Source: Spirochaetota bacterium (GTDB taxonomy: Bacteria; Spirochaetota; Spirochaetia; Treponematales; UBA12059). From it: DNA of 11,507 nucleotides. The notes under the pieces are model-generated. The model was given only the letters and a program-made list of their open reading frames with translations. It was not told the DNA's origin and made no database searches. Each line of letters begins with the position of its first letter. Position 1 is the stretch's first letter. The position numbers and the translations under genes were made by a program. The stretch lies in contig JAKLIU010000034.1 of NCBI GenBank assembly GCA_022709445.1, positions 1 through 11,507 on the forward strand, written 5' to 3'. Of the stretch, positions 1 through 6,154 are shown piece by piece.

Positions 1-94
1 CGTTCTCGTCGGCCAGCACGCGCAGGAGCCCTCGTATGGATTCCTCGTTCATGCGCGACACCTTGTCCATCGCGCGTTCCAGGAACTTCCTCAC
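1..94 (-). CDS. N-terminal fragment of an unidentified protein, possibly a PAS/histidine sensor kinase (partial)
   Basis: Only the first 31 codons lie in the window; the gene runs off the left edge. The GTG start at 94-92 overlaps the TGA of the upstream clamp-loader gene (93-91) as GTGA, so translation is probably coupled. The visible peptide starts V/M-RKFLERAMDKVSRM and ends in LLRVLADEN. It looks like an amphipathic helix with no membrane segment. From memory and unverified, treponemes have an AtoS-like sensor kinase next to cvpA and murG, and such kinases begin with a short helix of this style before a PAS domain. That makes a cytoplasmic kinase with a sigma-54-type response regulator partner a reasonable guess. 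No kinase motif is visible, so the function is inferred only from position. Confidence 0.45.
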   Translation of the reverse strand, partial: MRKFLERAMDKVSRMNEESIRGLLRVLADEN

Positions 95-1368
95 GGGGAC
101 GGCTCCTCCATGGCCGCGGCCAGGCGTTCGGCCAGGGGCACGGGGTTGAGGTTGTAGGACGATTGCCGCATGAGCGCGTCCCGCGACAGGCGGGCGAAGC
201 GTTCGGCCAGCCGGAGGCTCGCGCGGCCCGCTTCGGGATCGCGGCCCAGCGCGGCGAAGCGCGAGAAGGCCGCGTCCAGGAAGGCCTGGAACGACCAGGC
301 CATCGCCTCGTCGCCGGCGCCGAAGTTCGCGGTGGCCGCCGCGGCGGTCCTGATGGCCTCGCGTACGCCGACGGCCGAGCCCGCGGCCAGCCGCGCCAGG
401 GCGGGATCCCCGCCGCCATCCGTCGAGTCGACCAGGCTGGCGGCCAGCGCGGAAGCGAAGACGGCGGCCGCCTCCTCGACGGCCGCGGATCCGCCCGCCC
501 GGAACGATCCGAGGTAGGAATCGACCGATGCCCCCGGCTGCGCCCGGTCGCGGAACACGCGCTCGATGACGGCGCGGGCCTCGTCGGCGGTCCTGGGCAG
601 GAAGCGGTAGCGCCGCACCCTGGACAGGAGGGTGGGGATGATCGCCTGCCTGCGCGTGGTGGTGAGCACGAAGCGTGCGTGCGCGGGGGGCTCCTCGAGT
701 ATCTTGAGGAGGGCGTTCCTGGCCGCGTCCAGCATCCTGTCGGCATGCTCGATCAGCACCGTCTTGCGCGTCCCGAACGGGGTCTGCCTGGCCCAGGCCT
801 CGAGGGCGCGGACCTGGAAGACCGGCGTGGAATCCGGCAGGAGGTCGTTCAGCTTGAAACATCCAGCCAGCAGGGACTTGGCGGTCGCCGCCGCCTCGGT
901 ATCGGTGGACCCGCCCGGCATGCAGGCGTCGGCCCCTTCCATCAGTGAGCGCACCAGGGGCGCGGCCTTGGCCAGGCGCCCCTCCTCCCCCTCGTAGAGC
1001 GCCCGGTCGAAACGCCTGGCCAGCTTCCTGGCCGCCCGGGCGAAGAAGTAACGGGACGCAGTGCCCGGGGAGCGCTCCAGCATGGCCGCGCCGGCTGCCA
1101 GTTCCTCCCGGTGGGATTTCGGCCCGAGGAGCAGGAGGTCCGGGTGGGACATGGCCCGGTGCCTGGCGCAGTCCGGGCAGGGGCAGTTCCAGGCCGCGGT
1201 CGCGCCGCAGGAGCCCGCGCGCGCGAGTTCCAGGGCCGCGGTCAGCTTGGCGGAGTTCGGCGGACCCTCGAAGAGCAGGGCTCCGGGGAGCTCGCCCCGT
1301 TCCAGGTCCCCCCTGACCGAGCGGACCAGGTCCTCCTGGCCCAGCACGTTCTCGAACACGCCGGTCAC
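91..1368 (-). CDS. holB: DNA polymerase III clamp-loader subunit (delta'/DnaX-like AAA+ protein)
   Basis: A 425-aa clamp-loader AAA+ protein, expected to act in the DnaX complex that loads the beta sliding clamp. It has a degenerate Walker A, GPPNSAKLT (res. 35-43), with the last glycine replaced by Ala, as expected for a delta' subunit that does not hydrolyse ATP. Four cysteines at 54, 62, 64 and 67 form the clamp-loader zinc module. A Walker B-like VLIEHADRM lies at 204-212, KILEEPP at 222-228, and the arginine-finger SRV at 249-251, where SRC is usual. Between the zinc module and the VFQVRALEAW segment (about 183) lies a long spacer (about 82-180), longer than in typical delta'. The reading frame is open further upstream, but the GTG at 1368-1366 gives the classical N-terminus (FENVLGQEDLV) and overlaps the cvpA stop as GTGA. 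It is fourth in the pgi-murG-cvpA operon. Delta' is more likely than tau/gamma because the P-loop is degenerate and no long C-terminal domain is present. Confidence 0.85.
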   Translation of the reverse strand: MTGVFENVLGQEDLVRSVRGDLERGELPGALLFEGPPNSAKLTAALELARAGSCGATAAWNCPCPDCARHRAMSHPDLLLLGPKSHREELAAGAAMLERSPGTASRYFFARAARKLARRFDRALYEGEEGRLAKAAPLVRSLMEGADACMPGGSTDTEAAATAKSLLAGCFKLNDLLPDSTPVFQVRALEAWARQTPFGTRKTVLIEHADRMLDAARNALLKILEEPPAHARFVLTTTRRQAIIPTLLSRVRRYRFLPRTADEARAVIERVFRDRAQPGASVDSYLGSFRAGGSAAVEEAAAVFASALAASLVDSTDGGGDPALARLAAGSAVGVREAIRTAAAATANFGAGDEAMAWSFQAFLDAAFSRFAALGRDPEAGRASLRLAERFARLSRDALMRQSSYNLNPVPLAERLAAAMEEPSP

Positions 1369-1832
1369 GCCCCCGCCGCAGGCATGCGCTCGGCTATGAC
1401 CGGCAGGAGTACCCGGGCGAACCAGCTCCCATCCAGCAGGGTGTCCACCGGAAACAGGGGCTGGTACCGGACCAGGATCAGGATGACGGACGCGATCAGG
1501 AGCCCCTCGACGGCCCCGAAGGCGAAGCCCAGGGCCTTGTCCAGCGCGGAGAGGCTCAGCTTCTCCAGCACGGCGCGCAGGGACCGTTCCAGGATCTTGG
1601 CCAGGATGAACACCAGCGCGAAGGACGCCAGGAAGCCGGCCACCAGCGAGAAGCCTCCGATGTCTACCAGTCCGCCTATCCATCCGCCCACCGGCTTGTA
1701 GAAGAGTATGGCGGCCAGGAGGCCGCCGACGATGGCGGCCGCCGACATGACTTCCGCGACGACGCCCCTGAAGAGGCACCTGAGCGCGGCCACGCCGATG
1801 ACGGCGAGCAGTACGTAATCCAGCGTGTTCAT
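1365..1832 (-). CDS. cvpA: CvpA family integral membrane protein
   Basis: A 155-aa inner-membrane protein with about four hydrophobic helices (about 5-20, 27-46, 60-80 and 99-122). It carries the two CvpA signatures: FRGVVAEVM (21-29) after the first helix, and LDKALGFAFGAVEG (97-110) leading into the last. The family is named for colicin V production in E. coli and has been linked to envelope stress tolerance; its molecular activity is not established. The ATG at 1832-1830 shares one base with the murG stop (TGATG), and a GGAGGG Shine-Dalgarno at 1843-1838 lies inside the end of murG. The open frame continues upstream of this ATG, but those codons are antisense or alternate-frame murG sequence. 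Next to murG, it fits an envelope-biogenesis gene group. Confidence 0.88.
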   Translation of the reverse strand: MNTLDYVLLAVIGVAALRCLFRGVVAEVMSAAAIVGGLLAAILFYKPVGGWIGGLVDIGGFSLVAGFLASFALVFILAKILERSLRAVLEKLSLSALDKALGFAFGAVEGLLIASVILILVRYQPLFPVDTLLDGSWFARVLLPVIAERMPAAGA

Positions 1833-2941
1833 CAGTTCCCTCCGTCCGTGAGGCTTGCGCGTTCCATCACCAGGTCGGCTATCGCCTGCGCGGCGCCGGG
1901 CCTGGCCAAGCCGGCCGCCGCGCGCGCCATGGCCTCGCGTCTCTCCGCGGAGGCGATCAGCGGCTCCAGGGCGGCCAGCAGTGCCGCGGGAGTCGCGTTC
2001 TCGCCCGCCAGGCTGACCGCGCCGCCGGCGGATGCCAGGAGGGCGGCGTTCTCGACCTGGTCGCCCCTGCTGCCCTGGCCGGACAGCGGGATCAGCACCA
2101 TGGGCTTCATGGCGGCGGCGCTCTCCCACACGGTTCCGGCCCCGGCGCGGCCCACCACGATGTCCGCGGCGGCGATCACGTCCGGGAGCTCGGCGTGCAG
2201 GAAGGGGAAGCCCCGGTAGCCGCCGTCGGCGGGCCGGCAGGGCTCGGCTCCCGCCCCGGTCTGGTGGGCGACCCGCGCCTTGCCCGCCAGGGAAGGCAGG
2301 ACGGCAGACACCAGCTCGTTCACCTGCCGCGCTCCCTGGCTCCCGCCCAGCACCAGGATCACGGGCAGCCGGTCGTCGAATCCAAGCCAGGCGCGGCCCC
2401 GTGAGGCGTCGCCCGCGGATATGGCCGCGCGCACCGGATTGCCCATGACCACGGCCTTTGCCCTGGCGGCGGGCGGCAGCCAGCCCAGGGTTGCCTCCCA
2501 GCTGAGGATCGCCCGTTCGGCGCGGCGGAGGTTGATACGCGTGGCCAGCCCGGGCGACACGTCCGATTCGTGGGTGAAGACCGGGATGCCCAGGGCCGCC
2601 GCGGCCAGGCAGGGGGGCACGCTCACGTAGCCGCCCTTGGAGAAGAGCAGTGCCGGCCGGAGCCTGCGGAGCAGCGACAGCGAGGCGAAGAACCCGGCGG
2701 CCACCTTGAAGGCGTCAGCCAGGTTCCTGGCGGAGAGCGAGCGCCTGAGCTTGCCCGACGGGACGCGGAAGAACTCGATGCCGGCGGCCTCCACGGCGGC
2801 GCGCTCCACTTCCTTGCCCGAGCCTATCCAGACTATGCGGCCGTCCCAGCGCCCGCGCAGGCGTTCTATCACCGCCAGCCCGGGGTAGACGTGGCCGCCC
2901 GACCCGCCGCCGGTGAAGGCGATGCAGCGGCCGTCGCTCAC
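1832..2941 (-). CDS. murG: UDP-N-acetylglucosamine--N-acetylmuramyl-(pentapeptide) pyrophosphoryl-undecaprenol GlcNAc transferase
   Basis: A 369-aa GT28 glycosyltransferase that adds GlcNAc to lipid I to make lipid II on the cytoplasmic face of the membrane, the last intracellular step of peptidoglycan synthesis. Hallmarks in order: glycine-rich GGGSGGHVYPG (11-21), FSKGGYVS (100-107), HESD (124-127), MGNPVR (166-171), the inter-domain loop GGSQGA (199-204), the donor-binding GRAGAGTVWE (264-273) with its conserved Glu, and SRGDQVENA (291-299), which contacts UDP-GlcNAc. The length is normal and no key residue appears lost. The start is GTG at 2941-2939, overlapping the pgi stop as GTGA, so translation is probably coupled. 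The cvpA start overlaps its own stop. It is isolated from the usual mur/fts cluster and sits behind a glycolytic gene. Confidence 0.95.
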   Translation of the reverse strand: MSDGRCIAFTGGGSGGHVYPGLAVIERLRGRWDGRIVWIGSGKEVERAAVEAAGIEFFRVPSGKLRRSLSARNLADAFKVAAGFFASLSLLRRLRPALLFSKGGYVSVPPCLAAAALGIPVFTHESDVSPGLATRINLRRAERAILSWEATLGWLPPAARAKAVVMGNPVRAAISAGDASRGRAWLGFDDRLPVILVLGGSQGARQVNELVSAVLPSLAGKARVAHQTGAGAEPCRPADGGYRGFPFLHAELPDVIAAADIVVGRAGAGTVWESAAAMKPMVLIPLSGQGSRGDQVENAALLASAGGAVSLAGENATPAALLAALEPLIASAERREAMARAAAGLARPGAAQAIADLVMERASLTDGGN

Positions 2942-4518
2942 CGGACCCCCAGGAGGGACGCGTACGCGTCCAGGACGGGATTGCCCGAGCCGTCCCTGTC
3001 CAGCACCTTGCCGGCCAGGAGCTTGCCCAGCTGGACGCCCTCCTGGTCGAACGAGTTGAGGTTCCAGAGGAAACCCTGGAACATGACCTTGTTCTCGAAG
3101 TGGGCGAGGAGGGCGCCCAGGGCGGCCGGGTCAAGCCGCTCTCCGTGGATCAGCGACGATGGGCGGCCGCCGGGGAAGCGCTTGTTCGGCTCGGCGTCGT
3201 CCTTGCCCACGGCGAAGGCGACGATCTGGGCGGCCAGGTTTGCGTTCAGCTTGGCCCGCCCGGTGGAGCCCTCGAAGGCGGGGTCGAACCCGGTCTGGTT
3301 GCGCCTGAAACCGATGAACTGCAGCGGCACGATGTCCGTGCCCTGGTGCAGGAGCTGGTAGAAGGAGTGCTGGCCGTTGGTGCCCGGCTCGCCGAAGAGC
3401 ACCGGCCCCGTGGATACCGGGAGCGCCCGGCCGTCGCGGTCCGTCGCCTTGCCGTTGGATTCCATGTCCAGTTGCTGCAGGTGGGCCGGGAAGCGGCTGA
3501 GGGCCTGGCTGTAGGGCAGGACCGCCGTGGCCGGCCGGCGGAGCGCGTTCCTCTGGAAGACGCCCAGGAGGGCGTCCATGAGGGCGGCGTTCCCGGACGG
3601 GGACGGCTCGAGGGCCAGCCGGTCGGCCTCCGCCGCCCCTGCCAGCAGCTCGCCGAAGGCCTCCGGTCCCAGGGCGATGGACAGGATGACGCCGCCCACC
3701 GCGCTGGTGGCGCTGTAGCGGCCGCCTATGAAGTCGTCGATGTAGAAGGACTCGCGGTATCCGGGGTTCCTCGCCAGGGGGCTGGTCTCGCTGGTCACCG
3801 CGACCAGGTGCCGGGACGGATCCAGGCCCGGCACGGTGGCCAGCCTGGCCTTGACCAGGGCCTCGTTGGCCAGGGTTTCCTGGGTGTTGCCGCTCTTGGA
3901 CACCAGGATGAACAGGGTGGTGGCCGGATCCAGTCCGGCCAGGGTCCCGTTGGCGTCATCGGGGTCCACGTTGCTGATGAACGATGCCCGGGGACCCAGC
4001 ACGCCGTTCTCCCGCGCCCACTGCTCCAGGCCCAGGCAGAGCGCCCGGGGACCCAGGTCGGACCCGCCTATGCCTATCTGCACCACGCGCTCGAAGCGCT
4101 TGCCGGTGGAGCCGGTCGCGGACCCGTCGCGCACGGCCCGGGCGAAGGAGCTGAAGCGCTCCCGCTCGCCTTCATAGAATGCCCGGTAGTCCCTGCCGTC
4201 CTTGACGACCGGCCCGAGGGGCGTCCCCCTGGTCTGGTGATGGAGAACCATGCGGCGTTCCCCGGGATTGGCCATCGCCCCGGAAGCGAGCTCCCGGTAG
4301 CGCCCGACCGGGTCAAGCTCCGTGGCAGCCCGTTCCAGCAGGTCCAGGGTCGCGTCATCCGCGTCCATGGCCGCGTAGTTGTACCTGAGCCCACCCCCGG
4401 CCGGGATGGACCGCGCCGCGACGCGCCCGGGCGACAGGCTTTTCCCGAGATCGTCCGCGTGCCGGGCCAGGATGGCCTCCCAGACGGTCGTTTCATCGAT
4501 TCTGCGTGCTGAAGCCAT
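2938..4518 (-). CDS. pgi: Glucose-6-phosphate isomerase
   Basis: A 526-aa cytoplasmic enzyme interconverting glucose-6-phosphate and fructose-6-phosphate, a link between glycolysis and hexosamine/cell-wall precursors. Motifs seen: IGIGGSDLGP (148-157), SIS phosphate-binding SKSGNTQET (207-215), PGI signature IGGRYS (264-269), MESNGK (352-357), EPGTNGQHSF (377-386) with the catalytic His384, and the C-terminal signature SFDQEGVQLGK (489-499) ending in the catalytic Lys. The ATG at 4518-4516 starts the conserved N-terminus. The frame stays open to 4686, but that part crosses the divergent promoter region and is judged non-coding. There is only a G-rich stretch (GGGGGGA) as ribosome site. It is first in the pgi-murG-cvpA-holB operon, with a sigma-70-type promoter about 40 nt upstream. 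Placing pgi ahead of murG is unusual but could coordinate sugar-phosphate flow to UDP-GlcNAc. Confidence 0.95.
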   Translation of the reverse strand: MASARRIDETTVWEAILARHADDLGKSLSPGRVAARSIPAGGGLRYNYAAMDADDATLDLLERAATELDPVGRYRELASGAMANPGERRMVLHHQTRGTPLGPVVKDGRDYRAFYEGERERFSSFARAVRDGSATGSTGKRFERVVQIGIGGSDLGPRALCLGLEQWARENGVLGPRASFISNVDPDDANGTLAGLDPATTLFILVSKSGNTQETLANEALVKARLATVPGLDPSRHLVAVTSETSPLARNPGYRESFYIDDFIGGRYSATSAVGGVILSIALGPEAFGELLAGAAEADRLALEPSPSGNAALMDALLGVFQRNALRRPATAVLPYSQALSRFPAHLQQLDMESNGKATDRDGRALPVSTGPVLFGEPGTNGQHSFYQLLHQGTDIVPLQFIGFRRNQTGFDPAFEGSTGRAKLNANLAAQIVAFAVGKDDAEPNKRFPGGRPSSLIHGERLDPAALGALLAHFENKVMFQGFLWNLNSFDQEGVQLGKLLAGKVLDRDGSGNPVLDAYASLLGVR

Positions 4519-4547
4519 GGATCGTCCCCCCCGCACCGGATGCGCAT

Positions 4548-4562
4548 GTGTCATTTCGACAC
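4548..4562. promoter_or_regulatory. Operator-like dyad at the pgi transcription start
   Basis: Perfect inverted repeat GTGTC-ATTTC-GACAC (arms 4548-4552 and 4558-4562). It lies directly downstream of the predicted pgi -10 box (4565-4570, minus strand) and covers the predicted start site near 4558. It could be a repressor operator or a hairpin at the 5' end of the pgi mRNA. Five-base arms are short, so chance is possible. Confidence 0.35.
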
Positions 4563-4564
4563 GT

Positions 4565-4594
4565 ATACTACGGCCTGCGGCGAGGTTTGCGCAA
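4565..4594 (-). promoter_or_regulatory. Sigma-70-type promoter of the pgi-murG-cvpA-holB operon
   Basis: Read on the minus strand: -35 TTGCGC (4594-4589), 18-bp spacer, -10 TAGTAT (4570-4565). The predicted start near 4558 gives a leader of about 40 nt before the pgi ATG. An overlapping TATACG is an alternative -10 but needs a 21-bp spacer. Confidence 0.5.
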
Positions 4595-4595
4595 G

Positions 4596-4607
4596 TCGTC
4601 GCGACGA
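4596..4607. promoter_or_regulatory. 12-bp perfect palindrome between two divergent promoters
   Basis: TCGTCGCGACGA is its own reverse complement. It sits 1 bp from the -35 box of the pgi promoter (4589-4594, minus) and 4 bp from the -35 box of the PilZ-gene promoter (4612-4617, plus). This is the ideal place for one regulator to control both promoters. Function is inferred from geometry only. Confidence 0.45.
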
Positions 4608-4611
4608 TCCT

Positions 4612-4639
4612 TTGACGGCGGGCCGGTATCTGGTATACT
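4612..4639 (+). promoter_or_regulatory. Sigma-70-type promoter of the PilZ gene (leaderless transcript predicted)
   Basis: -35 TTGACG (4612-4617), 16-bp spacer, -10 TATACT (4634-4639), a near-consensus pair. Initiation is expected at about 4646-4649, and the ATG is 4649-4651. The mRNA would therefore have almost no 5' leader, and no Shine-Dalgarno sequence precedes the ATG. Confidence 0.7.
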
Positions 4640-4648
4640 TCTCGCTCA

Positions 4649-5881
4649 ATGGCCAACCTCGTCACGTTCATAGAGAAGGAATTCATCCTGAACCAGGTGC
4701 AGCGCTCGAACGGGCGGGCCGTGGTCTACGGTTCCGCCAAGACCGCCAGCTGCGCGGTACGGCACTTCGACAAGGAGACGCTCACCCTGGAAGGCAATCC
4801 GGCGGAGCTCGAGCCGTTCCGGTCCTGGGAATCCATATCCGCCTACCTGTCCTACCAGGGACAGCGGCTCACCTTCACCAGCAAGGTCAGGAAGATCGAG
4901 GGCAACCGGATGGTCGTCGCCTTCCCGGAGCGCCTGTTCAAGGCCCCGCAGCGCAAGTCCATCAGGGTGCCGCCGCCCCACGGGCTGAAGCTCGAGTTCT
5001 TCCTCCAGAACGAGCGCGTCCGCATCGACTGCCCGGAATCGCAGGAGTACCTGGAAATCGAGATGCCGGTCCTGCGCGAGGGCTTCGACCCATCCAGCAT
5101 GGGCAGCCTCCTGGACAGTTTCACGCGCAAGGCGGGCGCGCGCTATACCAGGAACGGTATCGTCATGTTCAACAAGGCGCGCATGCCGGAGACCGTCGAG
5201 GAGAAGCTGGTCTCGCGCCTGGGCCGGGTGCTCCTGGTGGCCAGCACCAAGAGCCCCCTGCCGTCCGAGGATCCCTACCCCGAGGGGCGCATCGTCACCC
5301 AGGCCATGGCCGACTCCTTCGAAGGCCCATCGATCTTCATGGAAGGCTCCCTCCTGGAGAAGAACCGCGAGGAAAAGTCGAATCAAGGCATCGTTTCGGA
5401 AATCTACTGCCCCATCCTCTACTACCAGTACGTGGTGGGCTACATCTACCTCATGAACGACACCGCCAAGAAGGTCTGCCTGGACTTCAGGGCCGTGGAC
5501 TTCGCCTGGGAATTCGCCCGCATGCTGGCCTGCTCGCTGAAGCTCCACGGCTACTACAAGGTGGATGACGGCTGGAAGCCCGACCCGCACGAACCGGTGG
5601 TGATGGACCTGTCGGCCACCGGCTGCCTCTTCGTCGTTCCCAGGACCGCCCACGCGGTCAGGCTCAAGAAGACGGCGGTCATAGACATCCGGATCGTGTC
5701 CGGGGACTGCACCCTGGACCTGAAGGGCCGGGTGGCCAGGCGGCTCGAGGACAAGGACAACGAGCTCTACGGCATCGCTTTCCTGAACCAGGACCCGGCC
5801 CTGGCCGAGGCCTTGCGGACCCTGCTCTACGCCGACGGTTCGTCCAGGTTCGCCTGCGACGAGCTGTCCATCCAGGATTGA
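4649..5881 (+). CDS. PilZ-domain protein with GAF-like middle region (putative c-di-GMP receptor)
   Basis: A 410-aa soluble protein, probably a cytoplasmic c-di-GMP effector. The N-terminal part (about 1-100) resembles the YcgR-type N domain that precedes PilZ. It is followed by the PilZ arginine motif RKSIR (102-106) and a beta strand. Residues about 135-305 look like a GAF-type sensory module, with the segment CPILYYQYVVGYIYLMND at 254-271. The second PilZ motif, DLSATG (320-325), follows with further beta strands to about 380. Canonical PilZ has RxxxR and (D/N)xSxxG only some 20-35 residues apart, whereas here about 210 residues separate them. No membrane segment or signal peptide is seen. 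The start is ATG at 4649 just after a strong -10 box, without a Shine-Dalgarno. It is followed 12 nt later by a small membrane-protein gene. I recall a spirochaete family of this build (possibly DUF1577) but cannot confirm membership. Confidence 0.7.
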   Translation: MANLVTFIEKEFILNQVQRSNGRAVVYGSAKTASCAVRHFDKETLTLEGNPAELEPFRSWESISAYLSYQGQRLTFTSKVRKIEGNRMVVAFPERLFKAPQRKSIRVPPPHGLKLEFFLQNERVRIDCPESQEYLEIEMPVLREGFDPSSMGSLLDSFTRKAGARYTRNGIVMFNKARMPETVEEKLVSRLGRVLLVASTKSPLPSEDPYPEGRIVTQAMADSFEGPSIFMEGSLLEKNREEKSNQGIVSEIYCPILYYQYVVGYIYLMNDTAKKVCLDFRAVDFAWEFARMLACSLKLHGYYKVDDGWKPDPHEPVVMDLSATGCLFVVPRTAHAVRLKKTAVIDIRIVSGDCTLDLKGRVARRLEDKDNELYGIAFLNQDPALAEALRTLLYADGSSRFACDELSIQD

Positions 5882-5893
5882 CCGGGAGGGACG

Positions 5894-6154
5894 ATGGCTG
5901 CGGAACTCGGGCTGATGGACAGGCTGGCGCTGGCTTTCGCGGTGATGGCCCGCTGGGAGACCCTGCTCACGCTGGCGGCGTTCGTGGCCATATGGCTGCT
6001 CCTGCGCTATGTGGCCGATCCATGGGCACGTGAAAACCACGCGCCCAGGCCCAGCCTCAAATCCTTGCTTGCCCGCAGGCCGCCCCGCAAGCCGGTGGCG
6101 CCGCCGCCGGAGGAACATCCGTCCGACGAAGAGGATGAATTCCCGGAGGACTGA
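5894..6154 (+). CDS. Small single-pass membrane protein of unknown function
   Basis: An 86-aa protein with a short N-terminal helix, one hydrophobic segment (about res. 22-40, rich in L, A, V and W), a basic proline-rich stretch (PRPSLKSLLARRPPRKP, 51-67) and an acidic tail (EEHPSDEEDEFPED). The topology is probably cytoplasmic C-terminus by the positive-inside rule. A GGGAGGG Shine-Dalgarno at 5884-5890 precedes the ATG. It starts 12 nt after the PilZ gene and is surely co-transcribed with it, so it may be its membrane partner; that is inference. The last 148 nt are antisense to the 3' end of recQ. No family recognised. The good ribosome site and the clear membrane-plus-charged-tail design argue that it is real. 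Confidence 0.65.
   Translation: MAAELGLMDRLALAFAVMARWETLLTLAAFVAIWLLLRYVADPWARENHAPRPSLKSLLARRPPRKPVAPPPEEHPSDEEDEFPED

Noticed and set aside
1369..1779. Extending the clamp-loader gene upstream to the ATG at 1779
   Set aside because: The extra residues are an alternate frame of cvpA, and the family N-terminus begins at the GTG overlapping the cvpA stop.
3100..4512. 470-codon plus-strand open frame inside pgi
   Set aside because: It is antisense to pgi, whose catalytic motifs are intact. The shadow is Gly/Arg/Val-rich and has no domain.
4519..4686. Extending pgi upstream to the ATG at 4686
   Set aside because: This would run through the divergent promoters and into the PilZ gene. The Pgi homology starts after 4518.
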